Positions 25,105 to 33,503 of a DNA stretch of 64,000 bases are shown here, in pieces. The position numbers were made by a program, and so were the translations under genes. Under the pieces are notes generated by a model. The model was not told the DNA's origin, did no database searches, and worked only from the letters and a program-made list of their open reading frames with translations. Source of the DNA: Rathayibacter caricis DSM 15933 (GTDB taxonomy: Bacteria > Actinomycetota > Actinomycetes > Actinomycetales > Microbacteriaceae). The DNA lies in assembly GCF_003044275.1 (NCBI RefSeq), contig NZ_PZPL01000001.1, forward strand, positions 1,426,001-1,490,000. Reading direction: 5' to 3'. Positions within the stretch are counted from its first letter, which is position 1. The number at the start of each line of letters is the position of its first letter.

Positions 25105-25346
25105 TGCTGATCGAGCAGCCCGCTCCGTGGGCGTATCGAGATCCGCCGCCGACGGGGGCTTCTGGGGGATGTGGGTCTCGATACGCCCCTGCGGGGCTAC
25201 TCGACCAGCGGAAGAGGGGCGCTTCCTTCTCCTGCTTGCTGATCGAGTAGCGCGCGGAGCGGGCGTATCGAGATCCGCCGCCGACGGGGGCTTCTTCTGG
25301 GCCGGCTGGGTCTCGATACGCCCCTGCGGGGCTACTCGACCAGCGG
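25105..25346. repeat. GTAG-hairpin (REP/BIME-like) repeat, duplicated inverted pair
   Basis: Two successive forward/reverse pairs: forward at about 25105-25144 and 25236-25276, reverse at about 25173-25209 and 25308-25344. The linkers share ATCCGCCGCCGACGGGGGCT, so the whole pair of about 130 bp is a tandem duplication. Reverse copies have GCCCC-TGC-GGGGC stems. The stretch fills the gap between the OsmC terminator and the sigma-factor gene. Confidence 0.85.
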
Positions 25347-25404
25347 AGAGGGGAGGCGTTCGCGACTCCGGTAAGGATCGCGGCCGAGCCGGACAGGGAA
25401 GACT

Positions 25405-25950
25405 GTGCAGATGCCTCCCGCCGACGAGCGACGAGAGCGGTTCGAGGCGCTGGTCGCCCGGACCGCGGATCCGGTGCGCCGCTACCTCCTGCGGCGGACC
25501 GACGCCGCCACGGCCGACGACGTCCTGTCCGAGACGATGATCGTGCTCTGGCGCAGGATCGACGCCGTGCCGGAGGAGGAGATCGCCTGGGCGATCGGAG
25601 TCGCCCGCCTGCAGCTCGCCAACGCCGAGCGCGGCCGCCGACGGCAGGACAGGCTGGCGCACCGCATCCTGGTCGTCGATCCGCCGCGCGAGACCGGGTC
25701 CGGTATCGACGACGACGTCGCCGACGCCGTCTCGCGGGTGCTCGCGCAGATGAAGCCCGCCGACGCCGAGCTGCTGCGGCTCTCAGTCTGGGAGGAGCTC
25801 GCACCCCGCGAGATCGCGGACGTGCTCGGGGCGACTCCGGGTGCCGTCTCGGTGCGGCTGCACCGGGCCCGCGCGAGATTCGCGGCTCTCTGGAGTAAGA
25901 CCGGCGGCGCCGCCGGACATGCAGGAGAAGAGGAGGGGAGCGGACGATGA
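25405..25950 (+). CDS. ECF-type RNA polymerase sigma factor
   Basis: A 181-residue sigma factor with region 2 (FEALVARTADPVRRYLLRRTDAATADDVLSETMIVLWRR) and region 4 (LKPADAELLRLSVWEELAPREIADVLGATPGAVSVRLHRARARF) and no extra domain. It directs transcription of a stress or envelope regulon. GTG at 25405 is placed after GGGAAG; ATG at 25411 is an equally possible start. The next gene overlaps by 4 bp (ATGA) and is the likely partner protein. Confidence 0.88.
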   Translation: MQMPPADERRERFEALVARTADPVRRYLLRRTDAATADDVLSETMIVLWRRIDAVPEEEIAWAIGVARLQLANAERGRRRQDRLAHRILVVDPPRETGSGIDDDVADAVSRVLAQMKPADAELLRLSVWEELAPREIADVLGATPGAVSVRLHRARARFAALWSKTGGAAGHAGEEEGSGR

Positions 25951-26534
25951 CCGATCCTGATGCGCACGAGCTGCGCCGGCTGATCCGCGCCGCCGACCCC
26001 GCCTCGTCGCTCGCGCCCCTGCGCGACGACCAGCTCGCCCGACTCGTGGAGGACGCCATGACCCAGAATCCCGCCCGCACGACCGCCCGCCGCCGGGCGC
26101 CCCTCTTCGCCGGACTCGGCGCCCTCGCCGGCGGACTCGCCGCTGCAGCCGTCGCGCTGACCCTGGCGCTCGGGCCCGGCTCCGCGCCGACCCGCCTCGA
26201 CCAGCCGCCGGCCGGCAGCGGCCTCAGCGCGATGTGCGCGGTGGTGACCGCCGAGGCGATCGCCGACTCCGACACCGCCTTCCGCGCCGAGGTGACCGGC
26301 ATCGACGGGGACGTCGTGACCCTGTCTGTTCTCGACGTGCTGCACGGCGAGGTCGGCGATACGGTCACCGCCCCCCAGGGCGGCGGCACGGCGATCGATG
26401 GCGAGCCTCTGCAGTTCGCCGAGGGCGAGACCTACCTGCTCGCCACCCGCGACGGCGTGATCTCGACCTGCGGGCTGAGCGGCGAGGACTCGCCCGAGCT
26501 CGAGGCGCTGTATACGGAGGCGTTCGGAGGCTGA
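25947..26534 (+). CDS. Membrane protein paired with the ECF sigma factor
   Basis: A 195-residue protein: cytoplasmic N-terminus (about 50 residues, HELRRLIRAADPAS), one transmembrane span near 52-75 (FAGLGALAGGLAAAAVALTLAL), then an extracytoplasmic domain with two cysteines. The position, translationally coupled to the sigma gene, is that of an anti-sigma factor, but the zinc-binding HxxxCxxC motif of typical ZAS proteins is absent from the N-terminus. The outer domain (VTGIDGDVVTLSVLDVLHGEVGDTV) resembles small secreted beta domains. Role as anti-sigma is inference. Confidence 0.7.
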   Translation: MTDPDAHELRRLIRAADPASSLAPLRDDQLARLVEDAMTQNPARTTARRRAPLFAGLGALAGGLAAAAVALTLALGPGSAPTRLDQPPAGSGLSAMCAVVTAEAIADSDTAFRAEVTGIDGDVVTLSVLDVLHGEVGDTVTAPQGGGTAIDGEPLQFAEGETYLLATRDGVISTCGLSGEDSPELEALYTEAFGG

Positions 26535-26634
26535 GTCCGTCAGCAACCGAGGTCGGATCGGCGAGGAGCGGCCCGAACCGCCGTTCCGGCCGCTCCTGCC
26601 CTCGATTGGGAACACAGAGGCAGCGCCAGGAGAC

Positions 26635-26650
26635 GGGCAAGCGCTTTCCA
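26635..26650. promoter_or_regulatory. LacI-type operator GGGCAAGCGCTTTCCA
   Basis: A 16-bp dyad around GCGC located 63 bp before the oxidoreductase start. It matches the site at 33504-33519 in 14 of 16 positions, suggesting one regulator for both promoters. Within the 178-bp gap before the gene nothing else stands out. Confidence 0.6.
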
Positions 26651-26712
26651 GAAGGGACCCGACCCGGGTAGCATCAGGACTCCGCATCACCGTCGATCGC
26701 CGCAAGGACGCC

Positions 26713-27795
26713 ATGACCGCCGCCCCCCTCCTCCGCGCCGCCCTCGTCGGGACGGGCGCGGTCGCCCACCTCCACGCGCAGGCCCTCGCCACCCGCGCCG
26801 ACGTGCGCCTCGTCGCCGCCGTCGACACCGACCCGGTCCGCGCCGCCGAGTTCGCCGAGCGCTACGGCATCCCCGCGCACGGCACGAGCATCGACGACCT
26901 GCCCGAGGTCGACGTCGTGCACCTCTGCACCCCGCCCGCTGTGCACGCCGCCCAGGCCGAGGCCGCCTTCGCCCGGGGCGCGCACGTCGTCGTCGAGAAG
27001 CCGCCGGCCCTCTCGCTCGCCGAGGTCGATCGGATGACCGCCGCGGCCGACGCCGCCGGTCGCCTCCTCGCCGTGGTCTTCCAGCAGCGCACGGGCACCG
27101 CCGCCGCGCACGTGAAGCGGCTGCTCGACTCCGGAGCGCTCGGCCGCGTGCTCGTCGCCCGCTGCGACACCCTCTGGTACCGCGACCCCGCCTACTTCGC
27201 CGTGCCCTGGCGCGGCACCTGGGAGTCGGAGGGCGGCGGCACCACCCTCGGCCACGGCATCCACCAGATCGACCTGCTCGCGCACCTCGTCGGCGACGTC
27301 GTCGAGGTGACCGGTCAGGCCTGGCGCGAGGCGCGCGACATCGAGACCGAGGACGTCTCGACCGGCGTGCTCCGCTTCGCCTCGGGAGCTGTCGCGTCGG
27401 TGCTCACGTCGGCCGTCTCGCCGCGCGAGGTCAGCGCGATCCGCCTCGATACCGAGCGCGCCACGATCGAGGTCGAGCACCTCTACGGCCACGGTCGCAC
27501 CCACTGGCGCATCACCCCGTCGCGCGAGGTCGCGCCGGAGGAGGCGGAGGCCTGGGTGTTCCCCGACGACGAGGACGTGCCCAGCGGCCACGCGCCCTAC
27601 CTCGACGCCGTGTACGACGCGATCGCGACGGGCGGCCCGCTGCCCGACGTCGCCTCCGGACCGGCCCGCTCGCTCGAGATCGTCGCCGCCCTCTACCTCT
27701 CGAGCACCCGCGGCGGCCCCGTGCGGATCGACGAGCTCGCGGATCCCGAACTGCGCGGTCCGATGCGCGCCGACGTGCGGGACCAGCGCCGATGA
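26713..27795 (+). CDS. Gfo/Idh/MocA family sugar oxidoreductase
   Basis: A 360-residue NAD(P)-dependent dehydrogenase. The Rossmann motif ALVGTGAVAHLHAQAL opens the protein, EKPPALS holds the conserved Lys of the EKP motif, and GHGIHQIDLLAHLVGDV carries the family's catalytic histidine region. Such enzymes oxidise or reduce sugars, inositols or sugar acids; the substrate is unknown. It heads a three-gene operon with 4-bp overlaps (ATGA then GTGA) and follows a catabolite-type operator. Confidence 0.9.
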   Translation: MTAAPLLRAALVGTGAVAHLHAQALATRADVRLVAAVDTDPVRAAEFAERYGIPAHGTSIDDLPEVDVVHLCTPPAVHAAQAEAAFARGAHVVVEKPPALSLAEVDRMTAAADAAGRLLAVVFQQRTGTAAAHVKRLLDSGALGRVLVARCDTLWYRDPAYFAVPWRGTWESEGGGTTLGHGIHQIDLLAHLVGDVVEVTGQAWREARDIETEDVSTGVLRFASGAVASVLTSAVSPREVSAIRLDTERATIEVEHLYGHGRTHWRITPSREVAPEEAEAWVFPDDEDVPSGHAPYLDAVYDAIATGGPLPDVASGPARSLEIVAALYLSSTRGGPVRIDELADPELRGPMRADVRDQRR

Positions 27796-28619
27796 GCGCC
27801 GTGGAGCTGCCGGCGGGCCTCGGCGTCCTCGTGCTCGCCGAGGACGCACCGCGCCACGTCGAGTCGCCGCGCCCGTTCGTCCATCCGCTGCGCACCCCCT
27901 CCGGAGTCGTCGTCTCGGATCTGCGCCCCGCCGACCACGACTGGCACCACGGCCTCTCGCTCGCCGTGTCGAACATCCGCATCGGCGACGAGCCCGACGA
28001 GATCAACCTCTGGGGCGGCGTCACCTGGGTCGCCGGCGACGGCTACCGCCAGCTCGACAACAACGGCTCCCAGCTCGTCGAGTCGGTGACGGAGGAGCAC
28101 GACGGCGTGCGGCTGCGGGTGGGCTGGTACGACGCCGGGGGCCGCCGGTTCCTCGAGGAGGAGCGCCGGCTGACCGTGCACGAGGGGCCCACCGCGACGG
28201 TGCTCGAGGTCGTGAGCGAGTGGACGTCGCAGACCGACCGTCCGCTCGGCTTCGGCTCGCCGACCACGGCCGGGCGCCCGGGAGCGGGCTACGGCGGGCT
28301 GTTCCTCCGCGCGGCGCCGCGCCTCGAGGGCGCCCGCGTGCTCGCCCCGCGCGGCGAGAGCGCCGAGGCGATGGGCCGATCGGAGGAGTGGCTCGCCCTG
28401 GTCGGCGCGGGCGTCACCGTCGCGATGCGCGCCGATCCCGAGAACCCGGTGGCGCCCACTCCGTGGTTCGTGCGGAGCGAGGGCACGCCGATGCTGTGCG
28501 CGGCGCCGTTCTTCCACGAGGTCTGGACCCTGCCGCCCGCCGAGTCGGCGCGCTGGCGCTGGCAGGTCCTCGTCGCCGACGGCGAGCTCGAGGCGGAGGC
28601 GATCGGGGCCGCCTGGTGA
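27792..28619 (+). CDS. DUF6807 (PmoA-like) family protein
   Basis: A 275-residue protein of the family often labelled PmoA or DUF6807, recognised by the histidine-rich ADHDWHHGLSLAVSNI and the NLWGG motif followed by many beta strands (HEGPTATVLEVVSEW). It is not a methane monooxygenase despite the name; members sit beside Gfo/Idh oxidoreductases in sugar catabolic clusters, as here, and their reaction is not established. The His cluster suggests metal binding. Overlaps both neighbours by 4 bp. Confidence 0.8.
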   Translation: MSAVELPAGLGVLVLAEDAPRHVESPRPFVHPLRTPSGVVVSDLRPADHDWHHGLSLAVSNIRIGDEPDEINLWGGVTWVAGDGYRQLDNNGSQLVESVTEEHDGVRLRVGWYDAGGRRFLEEERRLTVHEGPTATVLEVVSEWTSQTDRPLGFGSPTTAGRPGAGYGGLFLRAAPRLEGARVLAPRGESAEAMGRSEEWLALVGAGVTVAMRADPENPVAPTPWFVRSEGTPMLCAAPFFHEVWTLPPAESARWRWQVLVADGELEAEAIGAAW

Positions 28620-29548
28620 CGGCGCTGCGCCGCGACACCCTCAGCTCGCCCTACGAGGATCCGCTGCTCGACGGCCCGACCGACCCCGTCGTCGTGCAGG
28701 CGCCCGACGGCTCGTGGCGCCTCTTCTACACGCAGCGCCGGGCCGCCCTGGGCCTGCCCGGCGTCGAGTGGGTGCACGGCACGCGCATCGGAGTCGCGGA
28801 GTCGAAGGACGGCGCGTCGTGGCGGTACCTCGGCACGGTCGACGGCCTCGATCCCGCCGGCGCCCCGGACCCGTCGACGCAGTGGGCGCCCGACATCGTG
28901 CGGATCGACGGCCGCTACCTGATGACGCTCAGCTGGATCGAGGGCGTGCGCTCGGACTGGACCGGGCGCGCGTCCCTCGTGCAGTTCGCGAGCGACGACC
29001 TCGTCTCGTGGACGCGCCTGGGCACGATCGACGTCGGCTCGGACCGGGTCATCGACGCGGCGATCGCCCGGTGCGGCGACGGCCGCTGGCGGCTCTGGTA
29101 CAAGGACGAGGAGCAGCATTCGACGACGTGGGCGGCCGTGTCGGACGACCCGTTCGATCCGGCGTCGTGGCGGGTCGAGGGGCTCGCGATCGGCGGACGG
29201 GCGCACGAGGGGCCGAAAGTGTTCGTGCTCGGCGGGCGGTACTGGATGATCACCGACGAGTGGCGCGGGCTGGCCGTGCACTCCTCGCCCGACGGGGTCG
29301 GCGGCTGGGAGCGGCAGGGGCTGATCCTGACGGCGCCGGAGCGGCTCGGGGAGCGGCCGGTCGTGGGGCGCCATGCGGACGTGGTGGGGCTCGACGCGGA
29401 GTCGGCACTGATCGTGTACTTCACCCATCCGGGGTGGGACGGCGCGGAGCTGGCCGACGCGCCGGCCGACCGGGCGCGGCGGCGCAGCCACGTGCGTGCG
29501 GCGGTTGTGCGGGTCGACGCGGGAGTGCTGCGCTGCGACGCGGACTGA
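28616..29548 (+). CDS. Five-bladed propeller glycosidase (GH43/GH117-like)
   Basis: A 310-residue cytoplasmic protein with a five-bladed propeller pattern. Candidate catalytic residues of the GH43/68/117 superfamily appear in order: Asp in DGPTDPVVVQ, Asp in SDRVIDAAIARC and Glu in RAHEGPKVFVL. A conserved TQWAPDIVRIDGRYLM strand lies between the first two. No signal peptide. It starts with GTG at 28616 overlapping the previous stop. The substrate is unknown; an oligosaccharide or glycoside imported by one of the nearby transporters is a reasonable guess. Confidence 0.8.
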   Translation: MTALRRDTLSSPYEDPLLDGPTDPVVVQAPDGSWRLFYTQRRAALGLPGVEWVHGTRIGVAESKDGASWRYLGTVDGLDPAGAPDPSTQWAPDIVRIDGRYLMTLSWIEGVRSDWTGRASLVQFASDDLVSWTRLGTIDVGSDRVIDAAIARCGDGRWRLWYKDEEQHSTTWAAVSDDPFDPASWRVEGLAIGGRAHEGPKVFVLGGRYWMITDEWRGLAVHSSPDGVGGWERQGLILTAPERLGERPVVGRHADVVGLDAESALIVYFTHPGWDGAELADAPADRARRRSHVRAAVVRVDAGVLRCDAD

Positions 29549-29571
29549 GGTGTCCCGGGCTCGGGAGGACG

Positions 29572-29646
29572 TTCGGCTCGCAGGAACCCGTTCGGCTCGC
29601 AGGAATCGAGTGATCCTGCGAGCCGAACGGGTTCTCGCGAGCCGGA
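29572..29646. terminator. Bidirectional hairpin built from the TTCGGCTCGCAGGA repeat
   Basis: Two direct copies of TTCGGCTCGCAGGA (29572 and 29591) face two inverted copies, giving arms of about 33 bp with a 9-nt loop and few mismatches. It lies between convergent genes and can terminate both. It belongs to the family seen at 7628-7664. Confidence 0.75.
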
Positions 29647-29660
29647 GGTGATCCCGGAGG

Positions 29661-31043
29661 TCAGGCCGGGGTCGCCGCCCGGTACCGGAAGCCCGCGCCC
29701 AGGTGCTCGGACGGCAGGCGGTCGCCGCGCCCGTGCAGTTTGTTGCGGAGGCTCCCCTCGACGTACTCGTCGGGGTACGCGCCGCGGCGCCGCAGCTCCG
29801 GGACGATGAACTCGACCACGTCCTCGAAGGTGCCCGGCGTGATCGCGTAGGCGAGGTTGAACCCGTCGACGTCGGTCTCCTCGACCCACTCCTGCAGGTG
29901 GTCGGCCACCTCGGTCGGCGAGCCGACGACGAACGGGCCGAGGCCGCCGATGACGCTGAGCTTGGCGATGTCGCGGACCTTCCACTCGCTGCCGTCCTCG
30001 TTCGCCTCCTGGAAGTTGGCGACGGCCGACTGGATCGCGTTGCTCTTCACATTGCCGATTGGCTCGTCGAGGTCGTACTGCGAGAGGTCGATGCCCATCC
30101 AGCCCGACATGAACACCAGCGCGCCCTCCTCGCTCGTGTACGAGAGGAAGTCGCGGTGCTTCTCGTGCGCGGCCTCGCTGGTCTCGGCCGTGATGATCGT
30201 CAGCAGCGTGTAGATCTTGGCGGAGTAGCGGTCGCGGCCCGCGGCCTCCAGCGCGTCGCGGATCCGCGAGACGGTGGCCTTCAGGCCGGCCTTCGTCGAG
30301 GACGCGACGAAGATCGCCTCCGCGTTGCCCGCCGCGAAGCGGACCCCGCGCGGCGACGCTCCGGCCTGGTAGATCACCGGGGTGCGCTGCAGCGACGGCT
30401 CCGAGAGGTGGATGCCGGGCACGGTGAAGTTCTTGCCGCGGTGCCCGATCTCGTGCACCTTCGACGGGTCGGTGAAGACCCCGGAGTCGCGGTCGCGGAC
30501 GACGGCGTCGTCCTCCCACGAGCCCTCCCACAGCTTGTAGAGGACCTCGAGGTACTCGTCGGCCACGTCGTAGCGGTCGTCGTGCTCGAGCTGGTCCTCG
30601 TGGCCCATGTTGCGCGCGGCGCTGGGCAGGTAGCCGGTGACGACGTTCCAGCCGACGCGGCCCTTGGTCAGGTGGTCGAGCGTCGACATGCGGCGCGCGA
30701 ACGGGTACGGGTGCTCGTAGGCGGTGCCGGCGGTGATGCCGAAGCCGAGGTGCTCGGTCGCGGCGGCCATCGCCGACACGAGCAGGATCGGGTCGTTGAC
30801 GGGGACCTGCGCGCCGTGGCGGATGGCGGCCTCGTTGGAGCCTCCGTACACGTCGTAGGTGCCGAGGACGTCGGCGATGAAGATGCCGTCGAAGGTGCCG
30901 CGCTCGAGGAGCTTCGCGAGCTCGGTCCAGTACGAGAGGTCCTTGTAGCGCCAGGACTGGTCCTGGGGGTGGCGCCACATGCCGGAGGACTGGTGGGCGA
31001 CGCAGTTCATGTCGAAGGCGTTGAAGCGGATCTGGCGGGTCAT
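29661..31043 (-). CDS. FMN-dependent monooxygenase, NtaA/SnaA/DszA family
   Basis: A 460-residue luciferase-like flavin monooxygenase of the group that includes nitrilotriacetate, dimethyl-sulfide and dibenzothiophene-sulfone monooxygenases. Family features include the N-terminal FNAFDMNCVAHQSSGMWRHP, GRVGWNVVTGYLPSAARNMG and PVIYQAGASPRG. It needs reduced FMN from a separate reductase, which is not encoded nearby. The ATG at 31043 gives the typical N-terminus. Likely substrate is an organosulfur or chelating compound; it cannot be specified. Divergent from the Fic gene. Confidence 0.88.
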   Translation of the reverse strand: MTRQIRFNAFDMNCVAHQSSGMWRHPQDQSWRYKDLSYWTELAKLLERGTFDGIFIADVLGTYDVYGGSNEAAIRHGAQVPVNDPILLVSAMAAATEHLGFGITAGTAYEHPYPFARRMSTLDHLTKGRVGWNVVTGYLPSAARNMGHEDQLEHDDRYDVADEYLEVLYKLWEGSWEDDAVVRDRDSGVFTDPSKVHEIGHRGKNFTVPGIHLSEPSLQRTPVIYQAGASPRGVRFAAGNAEAIFVASSTKAGLKATVSRIRDALEAAGRDRYSAKIYTLLTIITAETSEAAHEKHRDFLSYTSEEGALVFMSGWMGIDLSQYDLDEPIGNVKSNAIQSAVANFQEANEDGSEWKVRDIAKLSVIGGLGPFVVGSPTEVADHLQEWVEETDVDGFNLAYAITPGTFEDVVEFIVPELRRRGAYPDEYVEGSLRNKLHGRGDRLPSEHLGAGFRYRAATPA

Positions 31044-31138
31044 GGGCACGATAGTGCCCGACGCTCCGGAGGACTCGGCGGGTGCCCGACGCGGGGCGTC
31101 ATACAACGACGAGTGTCGGGCGTCGGTGTCGCGTCCGC

Positions 31139-31210
31139 AACCCGAATCATCGCCAGAGATGATTCGGGTTGTAGAGTCAACCCGAATCATCTCCTGCGAT
31201 GATTCGGGTT
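31139..31210. promoter_or_regulatory. Two identical 32-bp dyads before the Fic gene
   Basis: Perfect inverted repeats AACCCGAATCATC-N6-GATGATTCGGGTT occur at 31139-31170 and again at 31179-31210, 40 bp apart, differing only in the 6-nt spacer. The second ends 17 bp before the Fic start. Tandem dyads this exact are most likely operator sites; the Fic protein itself carries a C-terminal winged-helix-like region. Confidence 0.8.
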
Positions 31211-31226
31211 GCGAGAGGGCAGGTCC

Positions 31227-32438
31227 ATGGCATCGACGACCGAGTGGCCGCCGCACCGATCCGAGACGCGGCCGTGGCGGCAGGCCGCTCGTGCCGGATC
31301 GCGCGCGGACAGGACGCTGTCCGAGGTCGTCGTCTCGCTCCCGCCGCTCCTCGCCGGGCTGACCTGGGACGCCGGAGTCGACCTGCAGCAGGAGCTCGAC
31401 GCGGCGCGTCGGGCGATCATCGGTCTCGACGCCCGGCACGGGAACCGGCTCGGAGCACTCGGCCGGCTCCTGCTGCGCACGGAGGCCGTCTCGTCGTCGA
31501 GGATCGAGCGGGTCGATGCGACCCTGGAGGACTACGCGCGGGCGACGGTCGGGAGTCGTGCGAACGCGGGCGCGCTGTCGATGGTGGCCGCGACGGAGGC
31601 GCTCACGACCATGGTCGACCGCGCGGGCCTCTCCGGCACGATCGAGGAGGAGGCCCTGCTCGCGGCGCACAGGACGCTCCTCGCGGACGACCCGATGGAC
31701 GGACGGTACGCGGGCGCCTATCGGACGATGCAGAACTGGATCGGCGGGAGCGACTACTCGCCCCGGGACGCGATCCACGTCCCTCCGCCTCCGGGGACCG
31801 TGCCCGAGTACATGACGGATCTGCTCGCCTTCGCCAACAGGGACGACGTCGACCCGATCGTCCAGGCGGCGATCGCCCACGCGCAGTTCGAGTCGGTGCA
31901 TCCCTTCACCGACGGGAACGGGAGGATCGGTCGGGCGCTGATCACCGCGATCCTGCGCAGACGGGGTCTGACGACCGTGGTCGTCGTGCCGATCGCGTCC
32001 GCGCTCGCGGCTCGGCGCTCGCGGTACTTCTCGCTGGTGAACGAGTACCGCCAGGGGTCCCTCGCCCCGTTCGTCCGGGAGCTCGCGACCGCGGGTCTCG
32101 TCGCGGCGGAGGAGGCGGGCCGCACCGCCGAGCAGATCGAGCGGCTCCCCGGTCTCTGGGCTCGGGAGGTCGCTCCGCGCGCAGGGAGCTCCGCGGCGCT
32201 CCTGCTCGACGCGCTCCTCGACGATCCCGTCCTGACGACTGCGCGCGCTCGGGCGATCACCGGTCGGGCGGCGTCCAGCGTCGGCTCCGCCGTGAAGCAG
32301 CTCGTCGACGCGGGAGTCCTCCTCCCGCTCACCGAGAGGACTCGCGATCAGGCGTGGGTCGCCACCGACGTCCTCCTCGAGCTCTCCGATCTGGAGGAGC
32401 GGATCGGCGCGGCGATGCGGCTCCGGGCGTCCCCCTGA
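31227..32438 (+). CDS. Fic/DOC family AMP-transferase (self-inhibited class)
   Basis: A 403-residue Fic protein. The active-site motif H225-PFTDGNGRIGR is complete, so nucleotidyl transfer (AMPylation) to a target protein hydroxyl is expected. An inhibitory-helix motif SSRIE ending at Glu94 lies N-terminal, placing it in the class II arrangement where one chain holds toxin and antitoxin elements; the residue after Glu is Arg rather than the usual Gly or Asn. The C-terminal part (LLDDPVLTTARARAITGRAASSVGSAVKQLVDAGVL) looks like a winged helix. ATG 31227 chosen after AGGGCAGG; a TTG at 31209 lies within the dyad. The target is unknown. Confidence 0.9.
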   Translation: MASTTEWPPHRSETRPWRQAARAGSRADRTLSEVVVSLPPLLAGLTWDAGVDLQQELDAARRAIIGLDARHGNRLGALGRLLLRTEAVSSSRIERVDATLEDYARATVGSRANAGALSMVAATEALTTMVDRAGLSGTIEEEALLAAHRTLLADDPMDGRYAGAYRTMQNWIGGSDYSPRDAIHVPPPPGTVPEYMTDLLAFANRDDVDPIVQAAIAHAQFESVHPFTDGNGRIGRALITAILRRRGLTTVVVVPIASALAARRSRYFSLVNEYRQGSLAPFVRELATAGLVAAEEAGRTAEQIERLPGLWAREVAPRAGSSAALLLDALLDDPVLTTARARAITGRAASSVGSAVKQLVDAGVLLPLTERTRDQAWVATDVLLELSDLEERIGAAMRLRASP

Positions 32439-32442
32439 CCCC

Positions 32443-33426
32443 TCAGCCCAGCTGCCGCGCCAGGAACGCGAGGTGCTCGGCGATCTGGAACGCCTCGCCC
32501 TGCTCGTGGCCGTTGTACGGGTAGATCCGCATCTCGCGCGGGCCCGTGTAGCGGTTGTAGGAGGCGTACACGGTCGACGGCGGGCAGATGTCGTCGAGGA
32601 GGCCCACCGAGAACATCGCGGGGATCCGCGCGTGCGGCGCGAAGGACGTGCCGTCGAAGTAGGCGAGGGTCGTGAAGACGCGCTCCTCGGAGCCGCGGTG
32701 GATCCGCAGGTACTTCACGATCTCGCCGTACGGCATCGTGTCGATGATCCGCGTGGCGTGGCGCATGTGGCTGAGGAACGGCACGTCGATGATCGCGGCC
32801 TGCGCCGACGAGGACTCGTCCAACATCCCCAGGATGCCCGCGACCGCGAGGCAGATCCCGCCGCCCTGGCTGCCGCCCGAGATCGCGACGCGCGACGGAT
32901 CGACGGCCGGGTGCGCGCGCAGCACGTCGAGGGCGCGCACCGCGTCGGTGAAGACGCGGCGGTAGTAGTACTCCTCGGGCGAGGCGATGCCCTGGGTCAT
33001 GAATCCGTTGGCGTGCGGGCCGCTGCCGACGGGGTCCGGGGTGTCGCCGGTGCGGTGGCCGGTGCCCTGGCCTCGGGTGTCCATCACGAGGTGGGCGTAG
33101 CCCGCGGCGCTCATGGTGGTCCACTCGGTGAGGTGCCCGCGCCCGCCGCCGTAGCCGATGTAGCTCACGAGGGCGGGGAGGGGGCCCTCGACGCCGCGGG
33201 GGAGGATCAGCCAGGCGCGGATCGGGTGGCCGCCCCAGCCCGAGAACGTGACGTCGAAGGTGTCCAGCAGCGTGAATCCGGCGTCGACCTGCTCGAACAC
33301 GGGCTCGTCGGCCAGTGCGCGGGCCTCGGCGACGGTGCTCCGCCAGAAGTCGGCGAAGCCCTCGGGCTCGGCGAGTTCGGGCGCGTACTCCTCGAGGAGC
33401 TCGAGGGGCAGGTCGAACTGGGGCAT
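32443..33426 (-). CDS. Acetyl-xylan esterase / cephalosporin-C deacetylase family hydrolase
   Basis: A 327-residue alpha/beta hydrolase of carbohydrate esterase family 7 type. Nucleophile S186 lies in GGSQGG, the acid in GLLDDICPP and the base His in YNGHEQG. The conserved RGQG and the HGYGG-like IGYGGGRG oxyanion segment are present. These cytoplasmic enzymes deacetylate imported xylo-oligosaccharides and other small acetyl esters. It is convergent with the Fic gene (4 bp apart) and divergent from the ABC importer at 33616, sharing its operator region. Confidence 0.9.
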   Translation of the reverse strand: MPQFDLPLELLEEYAPELAEPEGFADFWRSTVAEARALADEPVFEQVDAGFTLLDTFDVTFSGWGGHPIRAWLILPRGVEGPLPALVSYIGYGGGRGHLTEWTTMSAAGYAHLVMDTRGQGTGHRTGDTPDPVGSGPHANGFMTQGIASPEEYYYRRVFTDAVRALDVLRAHPAVDPSRVAISGGSQGGGICLAVAGILGMLDESSSAQAAIIDVPFLSHMRHATRIIDTMPYGEIVKYLRIHRGSEERVFTTLAYFDGTSFAPHARIPAMFSVGLLDDICPPSTVYASYNRYTGPREMRIYPYNGHEQGEAFQIAEHLAFLARQLG

Positions 33427-33503
33427 CGGGGTCTCCTTCCGCGGTGCGGCGACGGTGCCGCGGATCCGCTACTTGACGTCCATCCGATATCGAACCTATC
33501 GTA

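Noticed and set aside
27792..28619. Methane monooxygenase subunit suggested by the family nickname PmoA
   Set aside because: The protein is soluble and belongs to DUF6807; it shows no relation to the membrane-bound methane monooxygenase subunit.
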